From Meandrina meandrites (Eukaryota > Cnidaria > Anthozoa > Scleractinia > Meandrinidae), in assembly GCA_963693305.1 (NCBI GenBank), contig OY855905.1, positions 25,657,937 through 25,721,936 of the forward strand: a DNA stretch of 64,000 bases, in the 5' to 3' direction. The notes under the pieces are model-generated. The model was not told the origin of the DNA and did not search any database. It worked only from the letters and a program-made list of their open reading frames with translations. The position numbers and the translations under genes are program-made. Below are positions 27,601-38,608 of the stretch, in pieces; position 1 is the stretch's first letter; every line of letters begins with the position of its first letter.

Positions 27601-29701
27601 TTCTGAATTTCACAGTATTTGTAAACCAGAGTAACGTTTTATTTTATTTTCAATCATGAATCACCCACCTGGTTACAGGACCATTTTTAAAATAATAGAT
27701 CCATTAGATAGTTGGTAACAATATCAAATATTTAATCAAACCACTTTGTCAAGTGGCAAAGGTAGATGTATGGTGCAAATCACAGTAATCATGATAGCAG
27801 TCACAAAATTATGTCATTAACATATACCTTGAGATGCACCCAGTCTACTGCAGCTCTGACATCTTGGTGAATGCTCTTGTATGTCAAAAGCAACTCATCT
27901 GAACTAATTACACCATTACTTGTTCTGTTGACAGGAATTGAGTCCATTATTAGTAAGAGAACTACTGTACACAGTAACTTGCAACCCCTCATGCGCCCCA
28001 AAGGTCCGCTAAATCTGAGGGGTTAAAGTGACTCTCAGAATGAAGGAAAAGTGGACTTTCCCAGGGAAATATACCCCCAGATCCCCCCTTGGCTAGCTGT
28101 TCATGCTTCCAGTGCTTGCACCCACCCAGGCAAAATCTTGCTTACAGCCCTGATAGGTAAAACAAAGTTTGAAGGAATTTTGAAGTTGCATTATGACCTA
28201 CACTTGCATCCAGGATTAAACCCAACAATTGTTTATCATGCTCAATTCATACAGTGGAATATCCCATTTTTTTCACAGCACAAACCTTCAAGGGAAATGA
28301 AAACTGGTTTGAAAAAATACAGAGTTAGAAAATTCAGGGGAAATATGGCAGTGTCTGATTGAGTGTAGCAAAACAAAGTGAAATGACCTTTGACCTTTGG
28401 TTCAAGTTCCCTGAAGGCATGACAAAATTGAGGGTGAGAATTAACTATTACACTGTACATTGTACATGACTGGGATGTTTGCCATTTTTATATTACTTCA
28501 TATTTGACAGAATTATGTGTGTTTTGGTAAACTTTTCTCAGTGACAGGGTTCGTACAAAAAATCGCAACCATTTTCCAGGACTTTTCAAGGATCTTTCAA
28601 GGACCAAATAGAGTTTTCAAGGGCCACCGACCCAGGAATGTAATTTCACAAATTGTTTATAAATGCACATTCCCAGTCCAAGCTAACATGTTTCTAAGAC
28701 TTATAGTGTTTTCTCCCTCTCCTTCTCCACATTTTTCAGTTCATTTGTTTTTTCTCGTTATTAGCTCCTTTTACACTCATGTTTTACAGTGTTTGAAGAA
28801 CTTTGCTTTACACAGGAAAAGAATACCAAAGTCTATGCAAAGCAATTGCTTTCGACATCACAACATTTTAAATTGAAGGAAATTCAAGGTCTTTTCAAGG
28901 ACTTACAAAGAAATTCAAGGACTTTTCATGGAAAAATGGAATTCAAGGACTTTTCAAGACTGTGCGAACTCTGAGTGAGGGCACTTTGTGATGCTTATCA
29001 TTAATGTTCAAATTGGACACACCGGTATTTACCAAATTGAAATCATAGAATGATTTTTATTTCATAGATTTATAATAATGCAGCTGTTATAAATGTATTA
29101 ATAACTACAATTCCCTGGCAGTAAGAACAGTTTTACTTACCTATTAAAATCTGGACTGTTGTCAAAGTAATTCACTAAACAGGCCAGCAAATGTGTTTCT
29201 ATAATTAGAAGGGAAAAGACATTCTTAAATGTAAAATATCTTTATACAATGTAACTTCAAACCTGAACAAAACTTCTACTGATGTGTAAGACCGCTAATA
29301 TTATAAATTGCACTTCATTTACCTGGCAAGTTGAATAATGTATTCAGTATGAAATATCTTGAACTGTCCATCTGCAAAATAAATTTATTTTATAACAATA
29401 AAAAATAATAATTATAATTATTATTTATCACTTTTGGGTATTAGAGAGTAAATAATTTTCCCCTCATTTTCAGAAAAAATAAAATAAATAGTTAAAAATA
29501 TTACATTAATATCGTAAAAAATGTTGTGGTTATTCATCGTGGTAGAGTACAATAATAAATAATTTTTTCGTTAGTCTCACGAAGTAGTCACGTGTGATGG
29601 AGATCGCGACGTTTCGACTGCACACTGCTAGTCTTCATCAGGCGATAAGGTCGACTGGTTATGCGTAAACTTATAAAGCACGCTGCTGCGCTGTGATTGG
29701 T

Positions 29702-29736
<35 letters not shown>

Positions 29737-32700
29737 CTCGCTGTTCCGATGCTCTGTTGTTCCCTCGGCGGTCTGCTGTCGTACAGTTCTCCTGTTGTTG
29801 TGTTTTTTTGATCGTGGTCATCCATGCTTCAGGAATTTCAATTCCACTATCCCTCTCCACTATCACAGCTGTTGAAAACCAACCAATCACAGCGCAGCAG
29901 CTTGCTTTATAAGTTTACGCATAACCAGTCGACCCTATCGCCTGATGAAGACTAGCAGTGTGCAGTCGAAACGTCGCGATCTCTATCACACATGACTACT
30001 TCGTGAGACTAACGAAAAAATTATTTATTAAATATTACATTATTTACTTACTTGGACAAATTTATTGGGGTATAATTTCCTCACTTCATAACTGTAAGGC
30101 AAAAAGGAAATATTAAATGAAATACTAATTTATTTAATAAAAAAATATGCAATTCACCAAGTATAAAATGATCAAAGGTACAGGGTCAGTGTATGTAACA
30201 ATAAGGCTGCTGCTTATGCCTGGCTTCAATAGCATGAAGTGACCAGGAGTCGATGATTCTCCTGGATAGGATGATAGTCCATCCAAGGGATACCTTTAAT
30301 TCGTTGGTACTCTTTAATATATCTGGGAAGAGGGAGGTACTGTGCAAGACCTCGACCAGAATTGGGACCATTTTTCAAGTCCGATCAGTCTCGACCAACA
30401 ACAGACTATGATACCATTCTTAATTTCTTCACATGCAACCCTTAACCTCAAAGGCTAAAACTAATGGCATTTTGTCTTGAAAAACCTAAGTGAGACCTGA
30501 AGATCTGTAACTGACAACCATCCCGCCCTTGTCAAATAAGAGTCCTGCCTTCCCCCACCCCTACCCCTTCCCCTAGGCCTGGACCACTCCAGCACACTAA
30601 CCTGTGCCTTGGAAACAAAACTCTTCTCAATAATATGACATATAGATATCTCCTGTTTTCTCTCTTTTTTCTTTTTGCACATTATACAATTCAGTTTTGC
30701 ACAATTCACAATTCATTTCACTGAACAACTTTTCACTTACCCATTCAAGAAATCAAAACCATGTACACAAACAAGAATATTTCCATAGGTGTCAACCTAC
30801 ATGAAAATAAATAAATAAATATTAAATAAATAAATAATATTGTTTTAAATTAGTATTTCAAACAGCATAATTTAACTTTAAACTGTATGGTTATAAGCAA
30901 GATTGCTTTGAAAATTCCTAATAAATAAATTTCAAGTATAGCCCAAAAAATTGGATAAAAACTTGAAGCACATACCTTTAGCAGATTTCCCAATTCACAG
31001 TCAAAGAAGAGACCCCTAGGAGGAAACAAGAGGTACATTAAAATATTTGTCAATAAGCCCTTCAACATCTACCATTCAAAATAAAGGTCTTCTCAAATTT
31101 TCTTCTTTTTCTGGTGCTCATTTACACCCCTACAGTAAGCAGGGAAGGGTAATTCAAAAACCCAGTTGGGGCCTGTTTCTCGAACGTCCTGAAAAGTTTC
31201 CACACCCGGAAAGCCATATAGCCAAATCTGAAACCTTACGTTAAGATTGGAGTGCTTTTTAATTCCATGATATTTTTAATATGAACAGAGGTTCCCTTGA
31301 ATGAGATAAAGTTTTAGGCCTATACACTTCTCTGCATTATGCTTTGCATGAGCTTTTGGAAAAAAATAAGTACTGATAAATCTTATTGCATTAACTAAAG
31401 ATTAATGTACCTGACTGGGAAGGCTTCATTGTATTCAAATTTGAGAACATCCTGCCAGAAAGGAAAAAATATACTTTTAGTCAAGTTACTGAATTAAACT
31501 TTGGAAAAAAAGATGTGGATAACGAACCACTAAAGACTGGAAAATGTACAGGGATGTGTAGTGCAAAATATTTTTTAAAATCCTTTACCACATGTAGTAA
31601 TTTAACAGACATCTTGGGAAGTCTTGGAAAAATTTGCCAATGACAATTTATACACATTCTACTTAGTTCCAGACATCGATGATCAATGACAGCAATGAGT
31701 AATCAATGGGTGATCAGTTGATTAGTCATTGATTATTGGCAATGATCAATGAGTAATCGATGAGTAATCGAAGCCCAAAAAGATCTTGTGGCGTATTGAT
31801 TACTCATAGATGACATCAATTACTCACTAACGTAATTGATTACCTATTGATGTTAGACCTATTGATTACTTATCGATGACCCATTGATTACTCATTGACT
31901 ATTATACTGCACACAAAAGACTAGCCTGTGTACAGCCGTCCACTCCCCTCAGGCTAAGAAAAGACACATTTCTTGCTTTCTTGTACCATATTTTTCGTTT
32001 ATGATTCTTTTATCTGTGTTAAACTTACATTTTTCTTTATAACTGGTATTCCTGTTGATGAAATCACACCTTCACAAAAGGTCAAATAACCTTCCAGCAT
32101 GTCGAGACGTGAAGTGCTGATCACAAATACTGATGATTCTTAATTGTGCAATATTTCACTTTTAAAATTACCGAACTCTTTATTTAATAACAAAACAATT
32201 GAACAGGAACCAACCACTCTGGAAATGAAACTAACAAGCATGCTATCAATGAGTAATGAATGAAATCAATGACTAATCAATGCAATCAATGACTAATCGA
32301 TGCAGTTGATGATTAATCGATAACCAAAAGTTTTGTGGCTAATTGATTAGTCATCGATTACTCACTGATCATCGGCAATAATCAATGACTAATCAACTGA
32401 TTACCTATCGATTACCTATAGATTACTCATTGATTTCATTGATGTCATCGATTAGTTATGTCTGGTTAATTCAATTTACCTGTGGGTAACCAATTGAGGC
32501 TAACCTCTCACAGACTAAGTCAAAGGCTTTCTTTTCATAGACAGGAGATTTGTAAACTGAAATAGAACCAAAGTGTAAGTTCATCAGTATCATAATGTAT
32601 ACAGTGAAACCCTATATGATGAAGTACCAAAGAATTGGGTAATAATAGGGGTTCATTAAAATGGGGGCAACCCAAAAGAGAGTTGAGTCAACAAGTGTTG

Positions 32701-35700
32701 AATTTTACTGGGATGGTAAAAAAACAAACTTGGAATCTGCTGATTCCTCAACCATTGTACTCTGAGGTATGTTCCTTATCTCAGGTATGCCACTATTGCT
32801 TGATAATTTACTATAACATACACGTCAGTTGATTGCTACTATTTCGAACTATCAGGGGAAATGACAAAAAAAAATAGTTCGAAATAGTGGGAGTTTGAAA
32901 TAAATGAGAGTAAATGACTGAGAAAATGGGTTTAAGCTCAAAATAACAGGGAATTTGAAATAACCAAGTTCGAATTAGCAGGGTCCAACTGTAATAGTAT
33001 TTATACATGTAAATTTTATCAATTTTTTAAACTTGAATGTGCATCTCCAGAAAATATCCATACCCACCCCATGGAAGGTCAATGGAGTTTCCAGTGGGGT
33101 GGGGGGATTCAAACCCAAAAACCTTCCTTGGGAGGGGTATGGATATTTTCTGGAACAACACAATGCATACACATGCCATTATGTAATATTTATAAATGAA
33201 GCTGGTATATGCGACATTTACACTGTACATGTATGTACATGTATCTTACAATTTCAAAATTTTATCTTCAAAATACTGCTCATCAATGCAAAAAATTCAC
33301 TTTCAGTAAGTTTTCAATTTGTGTCTGTTGCTCTGGGATGTCATTGTTATATGAAAGAATTTCCAATTAATAAACTACTTTTCTTTGATTGACATGTACC
33401 GAAACCAAACTGTTTTGTTTGCAATTTGTCTACTGGTACACTTAAATAATTAAATAAAATGATTTGGGGGTTTTGAAACAATGGTAACCATGGCAAACAT
33501 GACAGTGTTTAAAACAATCTAGTTGCTCAATGGTTTCCATTACTAGTTTCACTAGCAAGTAATCTATGTAGTTTGGCACATTATACTAGATGCACATTAT
33601 TTGTGGATTGTTACTGCAACTCCTTTCTGTATATCACAAAGAAAAACTTGCCAATGTCTCATCTTTGATTTTGACTGGCTATATGCCATCAGTCTTGAAC
33701 TCTCAACACTAAATGAAGAACTACCAACTCTCCAAAGGAACTGTGTGGACTGTAGTTTCAAGTCTCCTATCAGAACTCCACAATCCATAAATCGATTAGA
33801 CTTGTTTCTTTTACTTATCTATTTTGGGGGTTAGTGGAAAGAACATGATTGTACTCTTGGGCAAAATCCTGGATCTTCTATGTTGGCATCCATACTAACA
33901 GACAATGCTTCTTCAATTGTCATATGTAAAGCATATAACTAGATTTAGCAGCTTCTCCCAAAAAGGGTTTTAGTGAAAGAAGCTGTGATTAGTCTTTTTT
34001 TTAGTTAGGTGCATTAAAATTTTACATAACGTTCATTGGTATTTTATCATGTACCTGCTAAAGTATAGTCCATGTCAAAGCCAAAGAATTTAATTTTGTC
34101 CAGACTAAGACTTCTATTGACAAACACTCTGAAAGAAAAAATGATATATTTCATCCACATTGTAACATGTGCTCAGGAACAATGCTAGCAGTTAAATAAA
34201 TTTCTTGCTCCAAATCGGTGTGAGTTGTTGTATTTGTTTCTTTTTTTGTGGGGGGGGGGGGGGGGGGGGAATAAAGGATTTATAGTATTCACGCCCAAGT
34301 AGACATTACACCTGTACATGGGGTCTAATTTGTAATTATTATTTTCCACTTATTTAGTCTACGGCAGTAACCAATGCTGTCTAGAATTTAGAACTAGGTT
34401 CAACATTGTGGTTGACAATGTTTTCAAGCTACCATAATGTATCTATTACTGCCTTGTACAAAACTTGTCATAAATTTTGATAAGGGATGCAACTCCAGTT
34501 TCTGTAGCATGTTTGATTACATTGTAACTAGATATAGGATTAAGTACTCCTACTCTCCCTGAATGGGATGCTAGCCCATTCAGGTAAATTATCATTATTA
34601 ATAATAAAATTATTATAAATAATCACTGGTACACACTAGTGAAAGGTGCTGTGAAAGTAAAGTGGTACAATGCTAATGAACATACCTATTAGCAGTATCT
34701 CTTTTGAATGCCTTGGAGCCATCAGTAGTGTCCACACTACTGTTAAGGTCATACGGGTGGGATGGGTATGGCATCTTTAAATCTAACAATAATTCTTTAG
34801 CACCAGAATGCTTTCCCTACAACACAGCAGCAAACATTGCAGTCATCTCTTCAGTCTCAAGCTTTATTTTAACAACACAACACAGTCCCCCCAATCAGCA
34901 CTTGAACCTGGACAGGGAGTAGCCTACAGGCCCCAGTTGTTCAAAGGTTGGATAAAGCTATCCACCGGATAAATCACTATCCAGTGGATAGCGTAGTTTG
35001 TTTTGCTAACACTTATCCGCTGGATAGTGATTTATCCGGTGGATAGCATTATCCATGCTTCGAACAACTGGGGCCAGATCTATAAGCAGGCTACGCTCCT
35101 GTCGGACATTTGTCTAGGGTCCAACAACGAACTGATACAGAATGGAAAAATTACCTTTTGATCACTTTACTGGGTGCTTACTATTAAGCCCAAAAAGCCG
35201 AAAATTTTGGTTGAAAGTCAAATGGAACAGTAATTTTCGGGAAAATCCATTTGGAAATTGTGGACTACCTTCAGAGGTACTCCTCTTTTTCTGTCCGGAA
35301 TGGAACAAGGTAAGCGCCATCTCATCCAGTTGGTTTGCTGATTTTGGAAAATCTCTTACCATTATTCAATGTTCATCCCACCCAGTTCCTTCTGACAAAA
35401 TAATGGTAAGCACCCACTGCTGGTTATAGAACAAGATTTTTTGTTGGGATTATTTGAGGGAGCCTAACACTTTTTTGAGACACTTTATCAATCAAGCTAA
35501 AAATCCATCCTTTTTTTCCCTCTCTAAAAAGCAGTCGGAAGGAGCATATATAAATAACTGAGCCATGGAATGTGATTGATTGCTAAGATTGTATTGCTGG
35601 GTACCAATAATTAAAAAATTGAGCTGTGGTCTATTGTCAAGTTGTTGAAAATGGAAAACTTGATATTTGAACCTGATACGGTTCATCAGACAGATTAAAT

Positions 35701-36639
35701 GCTAACAGTATATCAGTATTTCAACAAGAAAATGATCCAGGGCTTGGGGATAGACAGCCTTAGGATTGCTGCAAATTTAAATACATGCACAACACAGCAT
35801 CCATGATTCATAGTTTGGCTCGTCATATTTGAATATGTTATATCGACCAATTTAAAAAAACCAACATGCATTTCTGAACTTTCTGCAAAAATTTATAATT
35901 CTATTCAGTGGTCAGGAAGTGAGTTTTAAAAAACGTTACTTTAATTTTTCCTATCCTACAGCAGAGCCTCAGTAGGCTCATGCATAGCAGTAAATTTAAT
36001 GCAAATTGGAAAAGGCATGAAACCAAAACACTGCAAATTATTAACATGCCAAAGCTGTACCTTGCAGGTAAGATCTGATGTGTATAAATTCTCTTAAAAT
36101 TCGAATTTCAGCTTTTCAAGTTTCTGAAACGCTATTTAGAATTCCAAACTTGTAAAATTCACAGGTCAACATTTCACACCCAACTAACAGAACAAATGCA
36201 TCGTATATATACCTGCAATAGCAGGTTAATAATCACTGCCAAGATTTAACAGCATTGTTACATAACCGAAAATATGATGCCCTTTATATTTCTATGTAAA
36301 AGGTCCTTATAACCTTATTGAAAAGAAGCTTATGTTACATAAAATATTAGCGATACTCGAAAATTTCAGACGTGTTGACGAAAACATTTCGACAAAATTC
36401 GACTACATTCATAAAGTTTAACACGATGAAACCTCAAATTATACTTGTAAAATTGAATGAAGACGAAATATAACGACTGCGATTAGCCAAAAACTGATTT
36501 TCGATCAATAAAAGCCAATGATTTCATCATTTCATTCATCTAAACGACGTGAGTCACGTCATCGCGCAGAGGAAACAAAATATCTTACCTTATATTCCTC
36601 AACTCCATTTGCATTGGCTATTTTCTTTGAATCCGTCAT
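14727..36639 (-). CDS. NT5C2: Cytosolic purine 5'-nucleotidase cN-II, 26 exons
   Basis: It hydrolyses IMP and GMP to nucleosides and also has phosphotransferase activity (family knowledge). Minus-strand exons at about 36589-36639 (ATG), 34686-34774, 34055-34128, 32480-32556, 31411-31451, 30976-31015, 30741-30796, 30052-30091, 29323-29371, 29141-29198, 27828-27924, 27024-27077, 26053-26078, 25291-25351, 25138-25173, 24633-24714, 24402-24426, 23848-23912, 23416-23459, 23261-23330, 22433-22486, 22117-22169, 21709-21770, 21383-21443, 15496-15612 and 14727-15008 encode the whole protein. HAD motif I is [10 protein letters not shown], the motif II region is [12 protein letters not shown], motif IV is [16 protein letters not shown], and [16 protein letters not shown] is family-specific. 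The C-terminus has the usual acidic tail (seven Asp in a row) after [10 protein letters not shown]. Exon edges may be off by a base or two. Confidence 0.92.
15736..15794. repeat. Poly-G tract
   Basis: A run of G interrupted by single A residues lies at about 15758-15789 in an NT5C2 intron. Similar G/C homopolymers occur at 18666-18688 (C) and 34247-34270 (G). These are simple sequence and prone to length error in assembly. Confidence 0.8.
17707..18748. mobile_element. Non-autonomous DNA transposon with CAGGGCCCGCGCAG ends
   Basis: The left end CAGGGCCCGCGCAG and right end CTGCGCGGGCCCTG are exact 14-bp inverted repeats, and the subterminal GGGGGGGCTTTAGCCCCCCC also recurs inverted near the right end. 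ATATA flanks both sides. I found no intact transposase ORF in the 1.04 kb. The ends look hAT-like, but the duplication is shorter than the 8 bp expected. Confidence 0.7.
18870..19754 (-). CDS. Intronless gene nested in NT5C2; mTERF-like mitochondrial protein (tentative)
   Basis: A single open frame of 294 codons begins with a basic, acid-poor N-terminus ([19 protein letters not shown]...KRHYSR) that resembles a mitochondrial import signal. The segment [20 protein letters not shown] followed by [13 protein letters not shown] has the leucine and proline pattern of an mTERF repeat, but only one clear repeat is visible, so the family call is weak. The gene lies on the same strand as NT5C2, inside the 5.8-kb intron between 21383 and 15612. 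Lack of introns in an intron-rich neighbourhood suggests a retroposed or compact nested gene. No poly-A tract remnant is evident. Confidence 0.6.
   Translation of the reverse strand: MWRNFARIPRLVSWSNGGFVPKRHYSRSELDIVILEKMKLRRYRCFAKAKEPLSGLEPLKTFYHELDLIQVRFNQPNLLFLRTELILQRLEYLKPSGLIPRQKKKLIERSPPVLVFTEDHENRKVNYLRGVIRTQKDGVMENAHLLHPCVRMISMSKRELDSRLKTITEELRMAQGSALKMLLELPCFLLHNTEGSSEKLVVLHKYNLPDRYSLDHHTARIFPPVYSTGLELNPRLYTRDSDEELAQRFPKLVLGDLLDYSYPTHHGKGRPEDLTDFLIGAERRELRPKYNRIV
20732..20833. repeat. Short palindromic repeat
   Basis: CATTTGCAGATCTGAGTGCAG and CTGCACTCAGATCTGCAAATG are exact inverted copies 60 bp apart, with ACGACACAGGGTATTATCCT-like sequence between. It has MITE-like geometry and lies in the large NT5C2 intron. 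Confidence 0.7.
22681..23254. mobile_element. MITE inserted 6 bp inside an NT5C2 intron donor
   Basis: The ends CAGTGCTCCAAGCT and AGCTTGAAGCGCTG are inverted with two mismatches, and TTTTA occurs at both flanks. The body has GGTCGCCA/TGGCGACC inverted segments at both ends. The right edge is six bases from the donor site of the NT5C2 exon at 23261-23330. Confidence 0.65.
27141..27704. mobile_element. Penelope-like inverted-repeat element with hammerhead-like cores, copy 1
   Basis: The flanks are exact 11-bp repeats AATAGATCCAT at 27141-27151 and 27694-27704, a target duplication. Inside, two arms are inverted around 27290. Each arm contains a hammerhead-type core: CTGATGA, a stem GGCTGA/TCAGCC, then GAAAC. 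The minus-strand core at 27227-27255 is intact. The plus-strand copy at 27319-27346 reads AAGAC in place of GAAAC. About 30 bp at the right (27665-27693) lie outside the symmetrical part. Variable-length duplications, an asymmetric tail and hammerheads are known for Penelope-like retroelements. The right arm is interrupted by the mariner MITE at 27389-27617. Confidence 0.6.
27389..27617. mobile_element. Mariner-type MITE, copy 2 (nested)
   Basis: The sequence matches the copy at 13707-13935 in inverse orientation, with ends CTGTGAAACTCAG and CTGAATTTCACAG bordered by TA. It interrupts the right arm of the inverted-repeat element at 27141-27704, so it is the younger insertion. Confidence 0.85.
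28542..28975. mobile_element. Non-autonomous element rich in CAAGGACTTTTC repeats
   Basis: The left end (A)CAGGGTTCGTAC and right end GTGCGAACTCTG form imperfect inverted repeats. AAGGACTTTTCAAGG-type motifs recur at both ends in opposite senses. The short ORFs it creates have no coding features. It lies in an NT5C2 intron. Confidence 0.6.
29496..30042. mobile_element. Penelope-like inverted-repeat element with hammerhead-like cores, copy 2
   Basis: The 13-bp direct repeats AAATATTACATTA at 29496-29508 and 30030-30042 flank it. Arms of about 190 bp (29553-~29740 and ~29860-30030) are inverted. Each carries CTGATGA, a GACT/AGTC stem and GAAAC: minus strand 29611-29641, plus strand 29942-29972. 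A roughly 44-bp unpaired tail sits at the left (29509-29552). The architecture equals that of copy 1 but the sequence differs, so two subfamilies are present in neighbouring NT5C2 introns. There is no reverse-transcriptase ORF. Confidence 0.6.
30205..30390. repeat. SINE 3' part
   Basis: The segment GGATAGGATGATAGTCCATCC and the following region with GGGAAGAGGGAGGTACTGTG resemble the body of the SINE at 3040-3335 (GGATGGGATGTTCATCC, GGAGAGAGGCACTGTG). The tRNA-like head is not recognisable. A shorter related fragment is at 34545-34660. Confidence 0.5.
31676..31905. repeat. ATCAATGA/TCATTGAT palindromic satellite, copy 1
   Basis: Short units of the type ATCAATGAGTAATCGATG repeat on the left half and appear inverted (ATTGATTACTCAT) on the right half, around a non-repetitive centre containing CCAAAAAGATCTTGTGGC. 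It is intronic in NT5C2 and has no ORF. Confidence 0.7.
32243..32460. repeat. ATCAATGA/TCATTGAT palindromic satellite, copy 2
   Basis: This is the same organisation as at 31676-31905, with ATCAATGACTAATCAATG units, a centre CCAAAAGTTTTGTGGC, then inverted units. The shared centre shows that both derive from one element with internally amplified ends. Confidence 0.7.
33047..33154. repeat. Palindromic MITE-like repeat
   Basis: CCAGAAAATATCCATACCC and GGGTATGGATATTTTCTGG are exact inverted ends around a 70-bp core that is itself partly palindromic. It is intronic in NT5C2. Confidence 0.75.
34930..35075. repeat. Palindromic MITE-like repeat
   Basis: GGCCCCAGTTGTTCAAAGG at the left pairs with CTTCGAACAACTGGGGCC at the right. 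The inner arms CCGGATAAATCACTATCC and GGATAGTGATTTATCCGG are exact. The whole 146 bp can fold as one hairpin. It lies in the first part of NT5C2. Confidence 0.8.
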
Positions 36640-38274
36640 GCTAAATGGCTTCACAGGGCTTTGCTTATTACTATAAATGTAGGCGATTGCGATTTGGTAA
36701 GAAATTATTTGGCTTACTTCTCAAGAACAAAGAATAGTCTGCTGAGCAAACCAGTTGCTCACGAGTGAAATATCTAACCAAAACAAGCATGTGATTGGTC
36801 CAAAATAACAATAGAAATGCGTTGTTGTCGTTCTCACGCAAGTTTGCTTGGTGCCAGAAAGTTTAGACGCAAAACGTAAAGATCTGCAGACTTCCTCCGC
36901 GATTTTGAAAGCTTTTACATTAAAAAGGTTCAAATGGAAGAATATCTTTTTTTAGCTTGATTGCTTCGGTGACGAGCTCGAGAGATCTGGGCAAATTTAT
37001 GTGACCGCTGACTTTATTGAACATTTTCACGCCCGAGTTTCACGTCGCTTTTGAGTATTTCCAAACCAGACGACCACGGATTGTCAAAGCATGTTTATAG
37101 CCATGCAAACTTACCTTCGATTCTTTCTAAACGACAGAAGTCTGCATAGGTGAAGCCTGAAAATGTGTTTTCTTTGACCTTTAGATTCCTGTGCTACGCA
37201 CCACCAACCATTTGCAGCATTTGCACAAGACAACGTCATTTGATTGTTTTCCAGAATCTAACCAATCATGGGGCTCCTTAAAATTGCACGCTGAAAGAAC
37301 AAAGGCGGGAAATAGAATAGGTCCAAGGAATATCTGTTTATTGTCTGCATTAATTAATTGTGTCATTAAGTACTTACTTTGCTGTTTGTGCAGACAGTTT
37401 TTGCGTTTATTAAGACTATAAAGAGTTTGCAGAAGTAACAACTTCTTTTGAGCAGCTATTCACCTCGTAAGGTGATCGATCGGGACTCCTAGCCTCCATC
37501 TCCAAATATTTGCAGTCAGCATGTTTAACCTGTGGAATTTTTCTTTCGCATGAAGCTGTTGTACGTTTTGATAATAAACCCGGTAATAAAACCTGCTGGT
37601 GAAGCTGCTCGCTCGCTGTTGGGAGTGACTATTCTGCACTCAGTTGATGTTGTGAGACAATAGGGAGACACCTCATGACATTTTATACCACGTAACACTC
37701 AGTTCATGTAGTGAATACAAAACAGTACTACGGTTAGCCTATTTAGCACTGCGGTTAGCCTACTATACACTTCGGTTAGCCTACTATGCACTCCGGTTAG
37801 CCTACTAGCACTCCGTTTAGCCTAAAAAGCACTCCGGTTAGCCTACGTTAGCTTAGTTTGCTTGCGGTTAGCTTTATATTGAGGTTAGGATATGTTCGCT
37901 GCTAAAACGCTGCCATGCCAATCTCGTTCCCAGAGTCCACAGGCTCCACGGTCAGCGGTTTAGTCGCCGGGTGAAACTCTGGGGAAATGGAATTTTTTTC
38001 CCACGAATTCATGGGTTCCGGTTGTTGTGCGCATGCTTAGCTAGTAAAACGGAAGTGAAAAAATCGGGAAAAACCGAAGGCTCAGTGGCGCAGACCAGAA
38101 GGATCGCGGCCTCTGGGGACGAGAATGGGGTCAGTATAAAAATCTGAGAACTCCACTCTCTCGATCGCGATATACGACTCGATATACAACTCGTAAAGTC
38201 AAGTGGATCAACGCTTTTATGGGTGATTTAAAGGCTCCTTTGAAGAAAAAACAGCTCAACGGGAAAACTGCGAT
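36640..38274. other. Intergenic region upstream of NT5C2, up to the Polinton
   Basis: No gene is supported here. The NT5C2 promoter should lie just right of 36639. At 37730-37880 an imperfect repeat of about 23 bp contains CGGTTAGCCTA. A TATA-like box (AGTATAAAAAT, 38131-38141) precedes a short open frame at 38219 that runs to the Polinton insertion point; it is too short to call a gene. Confidence 0.5.
37730..37880. repeat. Degenerate GGTTAGCCTA minisatellite
   Basis: Seven or so units of roughly 20-24 bp share CGGTTAGCCTAC and GCACT. The repeat is near the 38.3-kb insertion site of the Polinton. No function is evident. Confidence 0.75.
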
Positions 38275-38555
38275 AGTAGTAATATCGGAATCTGACTAAA
38301 ACCACCTCGGGCGCACCCACATAATTTTACCTCTTTCCGTGTGTACTACTAAGGGCCTTTATCAAACCACGCTCACAAAAGCTCGCGTGCCTTGATAAAG
38401 TCCCTGAGTAGTACGCACGGAAAGAGGTAAAATTATGTGGGAGCTGCTCGGTAGTTTTAGTCAGATTCCGATATTACTACTTGGAAGAAAAGAACAAAAC
38501 CGAATAAACAAACGAGCCGCGGAACGTCTATTTAGAGGAACACAACAGTGAAGTA
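38275..38555. repeat. Polinton left terminal inverted repeat
   Basis: These 281 bp are the reverse complement of 55706-55986 with no mismatch found by eye. The outer 208 bp (38275-38482) are themselves an imperfect palindrome that begins AGTAGTAATATC and ends GATATTACTACT, so each terminus can fold back on itself. Confidence 0.93.
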
Positions 38556-38608
38556 CAAACGTTCTAAATAATAAAAATTAAAAAAATATTTTTTCTACCT
38601 TATATACG

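Noticed and set aside
38219..38274. Gene broken by the Polinton
   Set aside because: The open frame is only about 20 codons on the left and stops within four codons on the right; too short to support.
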